64,000 bases of DNA, from positions 1-64,000 of the forward strand of contig JAEWVC010000041.1 of NCBI GenBank assembly GCA_023459275.1, in the 5' to 3' direction. Position 1 is the stretch's first letter; every line of letters begins with the position of its first letter. The notes under the pieces are model-generated. The model searched no databases. It was not told where the DNA came from and saw only the letters and a list, made by a program, of their open reading frames with translations. Shown here one piece after another: positions 41,507-48,372 of the stretch. Both the position numbers and the translations under genes were made by a program. Source of the DNA: Bacillota bacterium (GTDB lineage Bacteria; Bacillota; Clostridia; Christensenellales; Aristaeellaceae).

Positions 41507-42678
41507 CAAACCTCCGAAAGCCTGGCAAGACGGCGCAGCGCCTCGTTCAGCGTATCTTTTTCCCTGGCAAAGTGCAGCCGGATCAGATGGTTTACAGGCT
41601 CCCTGAAGAAGCTGGACCCCGGCACGGCCGCCACGCCGATTTCCCGGATCATCCACTCGCAGAACATCAAATCCGAAAAGCCTTCAAATTGTTCCTTCGC
41701 CAGGAACTTTGATATATCCACCATCACAAAATAGGAACCCTGGGGAACGGTGTGGGCAAGCCCCAACTCGTCAAGCCCCTTCAGGAAGTGGTTCCGCTTT
41801 TCCGTATAGAGCCGCTTCAGCCCCTGGTAATATTCCGGGCCCATGGTCAGTCCGGCCACCGCTGCGGCCTGCAGGGGCGCCGCGGCGCCTACGGTAAGGA
41901 AATCATGCACCTTCTTGGCACATTCGATCACCTCTTCCGGACCGATGAGGTAGCCAAGGCGCCAGCCGGTGATGGAATAGGTCTTGGAAAGAGAGCTGCA
42001 GGTGATGGTGCGGCCATACAACCCGGGCAATGCCGAGACGGACACGTGCTCCCACGGGTCGTACACAATGTGCTCGTATACCTCATCAGTAATAATGAAG
42101 GCATCGTACCGCTGGGCCAGCTCGCCAATGTAGGCAAGCTCTTCTCTGGTGAACACCTTCCCCGTGGGGTTGGAGGGGTTGCATACGATAATGGCCTTGG
42201 GGCCCTTTTTGAAAGCGTCCTCCAATACCTGCCGGTCAAACCCGAAATCAGGGGGCGTAAGGGGCACGAAGATGGGTTCAGCCCCGGAAAGAATGGCGTC
42301 CGCCCCGTAGTTTTCATAGAAGGGGGAGAATACCACCACCTTGTCGCCGGGATTGCATACCGTCATCATGGCGCACATCATGGCCTCGGTGCCCCCGCAG
42401 GTCACCACGATCTCCCTGTCCGGGTCGATCTCCCGGCCGATGGCCGCGCTTTGCTTCCTGGCCAGCGCGTCCCGGAAATCCTCCGCCCCGAAGGTAACGG
42501 AATATTGGTGCGGGCCCGCGTCGGCAATCTCCTTCAGCGCGTCGGTAATGGCCTTGGGCGGCGCGAAATCGGGAAACCCCTGGGAAAGGTTGATGGCGCC
42601 GCAGGCGTCGCTGATACGGGTCATGCGGCGGATCACCGAGTCGGTAAAGGTCATTACACGGTTGCTGAGCCTTGGCAT
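41506..42678 (-). CDS. Class I/II PLP aminotransferase
   Basis: The 390-residue fold-type I aminotransferase transfers an amino group from an amino acid to a 2-oxoacid. The N-terminal INLSQGFPDF, the NPSNPTGKVF loop, ITDEVYEHIVYD and the PLP lysine Lys232 in SSLSKTYSITGWRLGY are all present. By these motifs it is closest to the methionine/aromatic/kynurenine aminotransferases. It heads the minus-strand operon with the iron-ADH gene and the ABC permease and ATPase. GAGGTG lies nine bases before the ATG. A long leader with a 13-bp inverted repeat precedes it. Confidence 0.9.
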   Translation of the reverse strand: MPRLSNRVMTFTDSVIRRMTRISDACGAINLSQGFPDFAPPKAITDALKEIADAGPHQYSVTFGAEDFRDALARKQSAAIGREIDPDREIVVTCGGTEAMMCAMMTVCNPGDKVVVFSPFYENYGADAILSGAEPIFVPLTPPDFGFDRQVLEDAFKKGPKAIIVCNPSNPTGKVFTREELAYIGELAQRYDAFIITDEVYEHIVYDPWEHVSVSALPGLYGRTITCSSLSKTYSITGWRLGYLIGPEEVIECAKKVHDFLTVGAAAPLQAAAVAGLTMGPEYYQGLKRLYTEKRNHFLKGLDELGLAHTVPQGSYFVMVDISKFLAKEQFEGFSDLMFCEWMIREIGVAAVPGSSFFREPVNHLIRLHFAREKDTLNEALRRLARLSEV

Positions 42679-42715
42679 AGGGGCGGCACCTCAAACTGCA
42701 TATTTTGGGCACTAA

Positions 42716-42782
42716 TGTTCATAAACAGCCGATCTTTCGCTTTCACGTGGATCAAATCCTAAGTTCTGACTGTTTATGAACA
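42716..42782 (-). promoter_or_regulatory. Leader inverted repeat upstream of the aminotransferase
   Basis: TGTTCATAAACAG (42716-42728) and CTGTTTATGAACA (42770-42782) are exact complements of 13 bp around 41 bases. Both lie downstream of the -10 element at 42801, so they would be in the mRNA leader. Each arm is itself nearly palindromic (TGTTyATrAACA), so they could instead be two DNA operators, 55 bp centre to centre. The enclosed 41 bases include GGAT-TTG-ATCC (minus strand). Confidence 0.6.
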
Positions 42783-42800
42783 CTTGGGAAAGCACGCACC

Positions 42801-42806
42801 AGTATA
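42801..42806 (-). promoter_or_regulatory. Extended -10 element of the aminotransferase operon
   Basis: On the minus strand TGGTATACT gives an extended -10 (TATACT, 42801-42806). No good -35 is visible. Transcription would begin about 115 bases before the start codon. Confidence 0.5.
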
Positions 42807-42904
42807 CCACACGCCGGCTTTTTTGTATAGAAGCATATACGCATTTTATTCATGGCCGGAGGTCAGTTCAACCCGTAATAGGAAAGCCTTGCCCCACGAG
42901 AAAA

Positions 42905-42918
42905 TGAATAAATTTTCA
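42905..42918. promoter_or_regulatory. ARG-box-like site upstream of the binding-protein promoter
   Basis: TGAATAAATTTTCA (42905-42918) matches the ArgR consensus TGAATwwwwATTCA at all but one position. It ends 10 bp before the -35 element of the promoter at 42929. Its palindromic arms could also form a small hairpin. Confidence 0.5.
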
Positions 42919-42928
42919 TTTTTATGTA

Positions 42929-42957
42929 TTGACATTTATGCTGCACGGGTATACAAT
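42929..42957 (+). promoter_or_regulatory. Promoter of the amino-acid binding-protein operon
   Basis: TTGACA (42929-42934) and TACAAT (42952-42957) are separated by 17 bases, with GTATAC overlapping the -10. The start codon lies 33 bp downstream after AAGGAGG. The 42679-42990 gap is thus a divergent control region. Confidence 0.75.
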
Positions 42958-42990
42958 GGGGCACATCAACAACCGCAAGGAGGTTTTCCC

Positions 42991-43788
42991 ATGAAAAAGC
43001 TGCTGATCGTATGCATGGCGCTCATCATGCTGTTTACCGTAACCGGCGCAATGGCTTCCGCCCCGGCGGACCGCCTGGCTCAGATCAAGGCCGCGGGCAA
43101 GCTGGTGGTCGCCACCTCTCCCGACTACGCCCCCTACGAGTTCCTGGACAAGGACGGCAACCCCGTGGGCGCCGACCTGAGCCTGGCCAAGTACATCGCC
43201 GACAAGCTGGGCGTGGAACTGGCTGTGGAACCCATGGACTTTGACACCGTGGTTGCCGCCATTGGCACCGGCAAGGTGGATTTGGCCATCTCCGGTATGG
43301 TGCCCAAGGAGGAGCGCAAGGAAAAGATGGACTTCTCCGATGTGTACTACAACGATGGGAACCAGATCCTCCTGATCCTCAAGGCCAATGCCGGTACCCT
43401 CAAGACCCTTGCCGATTTCAAGGGCAAGACGGTGGCTGCCCAGAACGGCACGCTCCAGCAGGAGCTTGTGACCAAGCAGCTTCCCGACGCCGTCATGGAG
43501 CCCATCACCAAGATCCCTGACGCCGTGATGATGCTTATGACCAAGAAGGTGGACGGCCTGGCCCTGGCTTCCGTGGTAGCCGACCAGTACATCGCCAACT
43601 ATCCGGATCTGGTCAAGTGCGAAACCCCCTTTGATTATACCTCCTTGGGCGTGGCTGCCGCCGTGGTCAAGGGTGAAACCTCGCTGCTGGAGGCTGTCAA
43701 CGAAGCCATCAAGGAAGTGGTGGACAACGGCCTGTACTATCAGTGGATGGACGAAGCCATTGAACTGAACAACAGCCTCAACCAATAA
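42991..43788 (+). CDS. Amino-acid ABC transporter substrate-binding protein
   Basis: The 265-residue exported protein has a signal peptide (MKKLLIVCMALIMLF, cleavage near AMASAP) and the type II binding fold of polar amino-acid receptors. GKLVVATSPDYAPYEFLDKD opens the mature domain. VDLAISGMVPKEERKEKMDFS contains the residues that hold the amino-acid carboxylate and amino group, and VAAQNGTLQQE starts lobe two. It pairs with the permease and ATPase encoded on the other side of the shared control region. An ARG-box-like site suggests control by arginine. AAGGAGG precedes the ATG. Confidence 0.92.
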   Translation: MKKLLIVCMALIMLFTVTGAMASAPADRLAQIKAAGKLVVATSPDYAPYEFLDKDGNPVGADLSLAKYIADKLGVELAVEPMDFDTVVAAIGTGKVDLAISGMVPKEERKEKMDFSDVYYNDGNQILLILKANAGTLKTLADFKGKTVAAQNGTLQQELVTKQLPDAVMEPITKIPDAVMMLMTKKVDGLALASVVADQYIANYPDLVKCETPFDYTSLGVAAAVVKGETSLLEAVNEAIKEVVDNGLYYQWMDEAIELNNSLNQ

Positions 43789-43807
43789 CCCTGCCTTGAC
43801 AAACACA

Positions 43808-43844
43808 GCCTGCCGCCGCACAATATACGGCGGCGGGCTTCTTT
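43808..43844 (+). terminator. Attenuating terminator after the binding-protein gene
   Basis: GCCTGCCGCCG (43808-43818) pairs with CGGCGGCGGGC (43828-43838), with one G-T pair, and is followed by TTCTTT. It separates the abundant binding-protein message from the two enzyme genes downstream. Confidence 0.65.
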
Positions 43845-43872
43845 ATGCCGCTGTATGGGGGGAGTTGCGTCC

Positions 43873-44790
43873 ATGCCAGAGAGCAGGATCGCCGTTATCG
43901 GGGCAGGCCATGTGGGCAGCCATGTGGCGCTGGAATGCGTGCGCCAGGGCCTTGCAGAGGAACTGGTATTGGTGGATATCAATCGGGAAAAGGCCCGGGG
44001 CCAGGCTGCGGACCTGCGGGATGCCGCCGCATATGCATCCCGGGACGTGCATGTTTATGCAGGGTGGTATGAAGATGTTCGGGACGCGGACATCGCTGTG
44101 ATGTGCGCATGCGCCGCGGGGTACGAAAGCAGCGACCGGTTAAGGGAGCTGGATTCCACCCTGGCTGTGGCAAGGGATGTGGCCGGAGGGCTCATGGGCT
44201 GCGGGTTTTCGGGCACGGTGGTTTCCATCTCCAACCCCTGCGACCTTATCGCCCAGTACCTGCGGGCAAAAACGGGGCTTTCCGTGATCGGCACCGGCAC
44301 GGCACTGGATTCCGCCCGTTTTCGGGCGCTGCTGGCCAGGGCGCTCCATGTAGGCGCCTCCGCCGTCAAGGGCTACTGCCTGGGGGAGCACGGGGACAGC
44401 CAGGTGCCTGCGCTGAGCACGGTCGCGGTAGATGGGCTGCCTCTTACGCAGGCGGTGAAAACGGAGCTGGATTTTTCGGAAATTGTCCGGCAGACGGTGT
44501 CGGCGGGTTGGGATATCGTGCTTCAAAAGGGCTGCACGGAGTTTGGCATCGGTGCCGCCGCGGCGCGGCTGATCCGTGCCATCCTTTTTGACGAAGGGGC
44601 GGAGCTTGCCTGCTCCGTACTGCTTACCGGCCAGTACGGCGGGTCTGGGATCTATGCCGGCGTGCCCTGTCTGGTGGACAGGCAGGGGGCGGTGCCCCTG
44701 CCGGAACTGTGCCTGACAGAGGCGGAGAAAGCGGCCCTTACGCGCAGCTTTCGGGTGCTCAAGAGCCATCTGCCCGGAGAAATCGTATAA
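43873..44790 (+). CDS. L-2-hydroxyacid (L-2-hydroxyisocaproate type) dehydrogenase
   Basis: The 305-residue enzyme belongs to the lactate/malate dehydrogenase family and interconverts 2-oxo and L-2-hydroxy acids with NADH. VIGAGHVGSHVA is the nucleotide loop and CLGEHGDSQVPA holds the catalytic His and Asp. The mobile substrate loop is not of lactate dehydrogenase type (QKPGETR); it reads SSDRLRELDST, like the GDRFAEL loop of L-hydroxyisocaproate dehydrogenase. That favours bulky branched-chain or aromatic oxoacids. It follows the binding-protein gene and precedes an M20 peptidase on the same strand. GGGGGAG precedes the ATG at 43873. Confidence 0.84.
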   Translation: MPESRIAVIGAGHVGSHVALECVRQGLAEELVLVDINREKARGQAADLRDAAAYASRDVHVYAGWYEDVRDADIAVMCACAAGYESSDRLRELDSTLAVARDVAGGLMGCGFSGTVVSISNPCDLIAQYLRAKTGLSVIGTGTALDSARFRALLARALHVGASAVKGYCLGEHGDSQVPALSTVAVDGLPLTQAVKTELDFSEIVRQTVSAGWDIVLQKGCTEFGIGAAAARLIRAILFDEGAELACSVLLTGQYGGSGIYAGVPCLVDRQGAVPLPELCLTEAEKAALTRSFRVLKSHLPGEIV

Positions 44791-44831
44791 TATTGGTGGA
44801 AGACAGATCAAAAGACAAAGGAGCCGGATGT

Positions 44832-45932
44832 ATGCAGGCATTTTTGGAAACACTTCAAAAGTATGTATCCCTGCCCAGCGGCAGCATAAACAAAGAGGAC
44901 GTGGCCGCTTTGGCAGCGGTGGTTGCGGAGGATTTTCGAGGCCTGGGCATGCAGGCGGCCCTGACCCCCGGCAAGGAGATGGGCCCCGTTTTGACCTGTA
45001 CATACGGCCATGGGGAGAAGCAATTGATGCTCATGGGGCACATGGACACGGTTTTTCCCCGGGCGGAATGCCAGCCCTTCAAGCTGGACGGCGGCACGGC
45101 AAAAGGTTCCGGTGTGTGCGACATGAAAGGCGGCATCGCGGTGATGCTTCACGCCCTTGGGCGTGCGCTGCCCAAGGTGGACAAGGAAAAGTATACCGTC
45201 AAAGTAGTCCTGAACCCCGATGAGGAGGTGGGCTCTCCCGAGAGCTTCCCCGTCATCCTGGATACCGCCCAAAAGTCCTTCGCGGCCCTGAGCTTCGAAC
45301 CGGCCCGCAAGGGCGGCGCCCTCACCTGCGAAAGGAAGGGAGTTACTTCCTTTATCCTGCGCACCATTGGCATCCGGGGCCATTCCGGCGCGAATTACCT
45401 TGCGTGTGCCAGCGCCATCCAGGCACTTTGCCAAAAAGTTAATGAAATCTATCAACTGCGGGACGACAGCCGCGATATTTCCGTGAACATCGGCGTTATT
45501 AAAGGGGGCACAGCGGAAAATGTGGTGGCGGACGCGGCGGAGGCCGCGGGGGAATTCCGCTATTTTGACCAGGCCTTCAAACAGGAACTGATGGACAAAC
45601 TCACCGCCATCGTGAACGCCCCCGGCGTTCCCGGCACCTCGGCCTCCGTGGCTTGGGGCAACACCCATCCCGCCCTGAAGGCGACGGAAAAAAGCATGGC
45701 GCTTGTGAGGCTCGCCCAGGGGATCGCCGGAGAGTACGGCGTATCCCTTCGCACGGAGCGCACCGGCGGGGCCGGGGACATCGCCATTGCCGGCCTGGCG
45801 GGCATTCCTGTGCTGGACGGCTTCGGACTGGAGGGCGACGGCATGCACACCACGGCGGAGCAGGCCCTGGTGGGCAACGTGGAATTCCGCATCACCCTGG
45901 CCGAACGGATGCTGCTGGCACTGCTTGCGTAG
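44832..45932 (+). CDS. M20-family metallopeptidase (carboxypeptidase/deacylase)
   Basis: The 366-residue cytosolic protein has the two-zinc site of M20A peptidases: His and Asp in MGHMDTVF, Asp in GVCDMKGG, the paired Glu in NPDEEVGS and a C-terminal His in DGMHTTAE. The dimerisation domain (about 165-280) is present with GIRGHSGANYL. The closest described types by layout are glutamate carboxypeptidase-like and acyl-amino-acid hydrolases. AAAGGAG precedes the ATG at 44832. In the operon with an amino-acid receptor and a hydroxyacid dehydrogenase it probably frees amino acids from dipeptides or acylated forms. Confidence 0.87.
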   Translation: MQAFLETLQKYVSLPSGSINKEDVAALAAVVAEDFRGLGMQAALTPGKEMGPVLTCTYGHGEKQLMLMGHMDTVFPRAECQPFKLDGGTAKGSGVCDMKGGIAVMLHALGRALPKVDKEKYTVKVVLNPDEEVGSPESFPVILDTAQKSFAALSFEPARKGGALTCERKGVTSFILRTIGIRGHSGANYLACASAIQALCQKVNEIYQLRDDSRDISVNIGVIKGGTAENVVADAAEAAGEFRYFDQAFKQELMDKLTAIVNAPGVPGTSASVAWGNTHPALKATEKSMALVRLAQGIAGEYGVSLRTERTGGAGDIAIAGLAGIPVLDGFGLEGDGMHTTAEQALVGNVEFRITLAERMLLALLA

Positions 45933-46003
45933 TACTGCTAGAAAGCAGGCTTTTGCCGCCTGTCCCATGGCCTTGCCGGAGGCTGGCAGGCTGCAGGCCC
46001 CTC

Positions 46004-46064
46004 AAAAAAGCCTCCTTTGGCCTCCCTGGAAGGGAGGTGCCGCCCGAAGGCGGCGGAAGGAGGC
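46004..46064 (-). terminator. Cloverleaf-like repeat acting as a minus-strand terminator
   Basis: An outer stem GCCTCCTT (46010-46017) with AAGGAGGC (46057-46064) encloses two perfect hairpins, CCTCCCT-GGA-AGGGAGG and GCCGCC-CGAA-GGCGGC. On the minus strand it leads into six T, so it can end the regulator gene at 46168. Very similar cruciform intergenic repeats are common in Oscillospirales-type genomes, in my recollection. Confidence 0.6.
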
Positions 46065-46167
46065 CGCCCTTCCCGCATTGGGGGAAAGCGCATATTTTCT
46101 GAATATACCAAGGCGGCCGCTTGATGCGCGTCCGCCTCTTTGTGCTTGCTTGTATCCCAATCTTGCT

Positions 46168-46794
46168 TTACCCGTTTATTAAAAAGTCCGCCACTGCTCC
46201 CGGACTGTTGATGCTTCCCACAAAAAGCAGGATATCCTGTTCCTCCAGGGCGGCATAGGGTCCGGGGGACAAGATGATCCTGTTTTTTCGCCGGATGGCG
46301 ATCACCGTGGCGCCCGTCTGCTGCCAGAATTTCAGTTCCCCAAGGGTTTTGCCGGCCAGGGGGCAGTTTTCCGGCACAGCCGCCTCATAGTTGGGAAAAG
46401 GGGCGGTGGCGGAAAACCGCTCGTTGATGCGCACGATGGACCCCGCCACCTCGCTGATGCGCTTGCCAAGCTCCGCCTGCGTCTGCAGCAGCTGCTGCAG
46501 CTCGCTTTGCTGAAAGCGGATGTCGTTTTGCGCCCCGAACTTGTCCACGTACTGCCGCGCCCTTTCGCAGGAAAGGATCACCGCGCCGCTGTTGTGGCGG
46601 ATATCCACGATCTCCATGTCCGAAAGCAGCCTCATGGCCCGCCGGATGGTTTCCGGCGAAACGCCGTATTCCGAAGCCATCACGGACCGGCCGTATACCT
46701 TCGTATTCTCCTTCAGCTCGCCTTTGGCAATGCGCAGGGCGATGTCCAGCGCTATCTGCGAATAAACGGGGGCTACCGGAGGTACCGTCATCAT
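46168..46794 (-). CDS. GntR-type regulator with RCK_C (TrkA-C) domain, BusR-like
   Basis: The 208-residue protein joins a winged HTH of the GntR family (residues 10-78, VMASEYGVSPETIRRAMRLL) to a central helix (90-125) and a C-terminal RCK_C domain (about 140-205, with the AGKTLGELKFWQQTGATVIAI pattern split as AGKTLGEL then FWQQTGATVIAI). This is the layout of BusR, which binds cyclic di-AMP through RCK_C and represses betaine/K+ uptake in streptococci. No osmolyte or potassium transporter is next to it here. The ATG at 46794 has only a weak AGGGA site. Confidence 0.83.
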   Translation of the reverse strand: MMTVPPVAPVYSQIALDIALRIAKGELKENTKVYGRSVMASEYGVSPETIRRAMRLLSDMEIVDIRHNSGAVILSCERARQYVDKFGAQNDIRFQQSELQQLLQTQAELGKRISEVAGSIVRINERFSATAPFPNYEAAVPENCPLAGKTLGELKFWQQTGATVIAIRRKNRIILSPGPYAALEEQDILLFVGSINSPGAVADFLING

Positions 46795-46915
46795 TACCGC
46801 ATCCCTGCCGCTTTGTCGTTGGGGAAAGCAAATGCCTCTTTTCCAATTATAACAACAAATTGTGCGCTGAACAACCGCCTTTCCCCTTTTTGGGCGATTT
46901 TCCCGGGACTATGCC

Positions 46916-47263
46916 ATGCCATATTTTTCATTTTACGTCAAAGGGTGGTTGTGCTGGTCCCAGGCAGGCGCATTCCGCCCGGCTTGGCAGGATTCTTTGG
47001 TCCGCAAAGCGAAAGGAAGGGACCGCAGGGCCTTTTCTCCCAGGGGTATTATTGTTCCCGCGGTCACACCCGTTACGGGGGAAGAGCAGGCTGAACAGGC
47101 CAGGCTGCGAAAGGCTGCCGGGATACTGTATGGACAGCGGCATCCATGGGGTATTCTCCTTTGGGAGGGCGGCTGTGTGGCCCCCATCGCGCCGCTGAAC
47201 ACCGCCCGGCGGGAAAAGATACACGCTGTCCTGAAGGAAATGGGGCTGCTTCCTAACAGATAG
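46916..47263 (+). CDS. Doubtful small open frame upstream of the GarR-type gene
   Basis: The frame encodes 115 residues. The C-terminal 75 residues (PAVTPVTGEEQAEQ, then AAGILYGQRHPWGILLWEGG and REKIHAVLKEMGLLP) have a protein-like composition and an amphipathic end. The first 35 residues do not look coding and the ATG lacks a ribosome site. It may be a decayed gene or a smaller gene with an unrecognised start. It ends 43 bp before the next gene. Apart from it, the 46795-47306 gap holds nothing I can name. Confidence 0.3.
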   Translation: MPYFSFYVKGWLCWSQAGAFRPAWQDSLVRKAKGRDRRAFSPRGIIVPAVTPVTGEEQAEQARLRKAAGILYGQRHPWGILLWEGGCVAPIAPLNTARREKIHAVLKEMGLLPNR

Positions 47264-47306
47264 GCGTTGCCGCAGGAAAACAATACTTCCATAAGGAGGA
47301 TTTTGC

Positions 47307-48191
47307 ATGAAGATCGGTTTGATTGGCCTTGGGATCATGGGCAAGCCCATGGGGAAAAACCTGCTGAAAAAGGGGTATGACCTGACGGTCTATGACTTGA
47401 ACAAAAGCGCTGTGGAGGAACTGGCCCAGGCTGGCGCGAAGGCCGCGGAAAGCGTGCGCGCTTTGGCGGCGGATTGCGGCGTGATCCTCACCATGCTGCC
47501 CAACTCGCCCCAAGTGAAGGATGTGGTGCTGGGGGAGGGCGGCGTATGCGAAACGGTGAAGCCCGGCAGCGTGCTCATCGATATGTCCTCCATCAGCCCC
47601 CTCGCCTCCAGGGAAGTTGCCGCCGCCCTTGAAAAGCTTAATGTGGGCATGCTGGACGCCCCGGTGTCCGGCGGAGAGCCCAAGGCCATCGACGGCACCC
47701 TGGCCTTCATGGTGGGCGGGCCGGAAAAGCTGTTTGAGGAACACAAGGGGCTGCTTTCCGCCATGGGCGCCTCGGTGGTGCGCTGCGGGGAGATCGGCGC
47801 GGGCAATGTGACCAAGCTGTGCAACCAGATCGTGGTGGCGGTGAATATCGCCGCGGTGGGGGAGGCACTGATGCTGGGGCAGAAGGCGGGTGTTTCTCCC
47901 GATGCCATCTACCGCGCCATCCGGGGCGGGCTGGCAGGCTCCACGGTGATGGACGCCAAGGCGCCCATGATGATGGACCGGAATTTCAAGCCCGGGTTCA
48001 AGATCGACCTGCATATCAAGGACCTCAACAACGTGCTGGAAACGGCCAAGTCGGTGGATGCGCCCATGTTTTTGACCAATCAGGTGATGGAGATGATGAA
48101 AGCCATCCATCTAAACGGCGAAGGCCAGTCCGACCACAGCGCGCTGGTGAAATTTTATGAAAAGCTGGCCAACGAGGACGTACACCGCTGA
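47307..48191 (+). CDS. garR: 3-hydroxyisobutyrate/tartronate-semialdehyde reductase family dehydrogenase
   Basis: The 294-residue beta-hydroxyacid dehydrogenase reduces short semialdehydes such as tartronate semialdehyde with NAD(P)H. GLIGLGIMGKPMGKNLLKKG is the nucleotide loop, DAPVSGGEPKAIDGTLAFMV the substrate loop, and the catalytic Lys is in GNVTKLCNQ (near residue 171). These match GarR/GlxR closely, but 3-hydroxyisobutyrate or succinic semialdehyde remain possible. AAGGAGG precedes the ATG. It stands alone on its strand; a link to uronate or sugar-acid breakdown elsewhere in the window (TRAP, GH105) is possible. Confidence 0.88.
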   Translation: MKIGLIGLGIMGKPMGKNLLKKGYDLTVYDLNKSAVEELAQAGAKAAESVRALAADCGVILTMLPNSPQVKDVVLGEGGVCETVKPGSVLIDMSSISPLASREVAAALEKLNVGMLDAPVSGGEPKAIDGTLAFMVGGPEKLFEEHKGLLSAMGASVVRCGEIGAGNVTKLCNQIVVAVNIAAVGEALMLGQKAGVSPDAIYRAIRGGLAGSTVMDAKAPMMMDRNFKPGFKIDLHIKDLNNVLETAKSVDAPMFLTNQVMEMMKAIHLNGEGQSDHSALVKFYEKLANEDVHR

Positions 48192-48372
48192 TTTTGGGGG
48201 AAAGATCCGCCGCGGCGCAAGGCGGCCGGAAAAGGGCGTACGCCGAGCACTACCGCCTTTATAATGACCTGTGCATCTTCCACCCCGCCCCTGTTACCTG
48301 ATACGGCGGCTGTTTTATGATAAGCTGCATATGCGATGCCGGTTTACTGAAGCAAGAAAGCGGGGAACCAGA

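Noticed and set aside
42899..42923. AT-rich palindrome as a terminator for the aminotransferase region
   Set aside because: Both neighbouring genes start from this gap and none ends here; the palindrome fits an ArgR-type site better.
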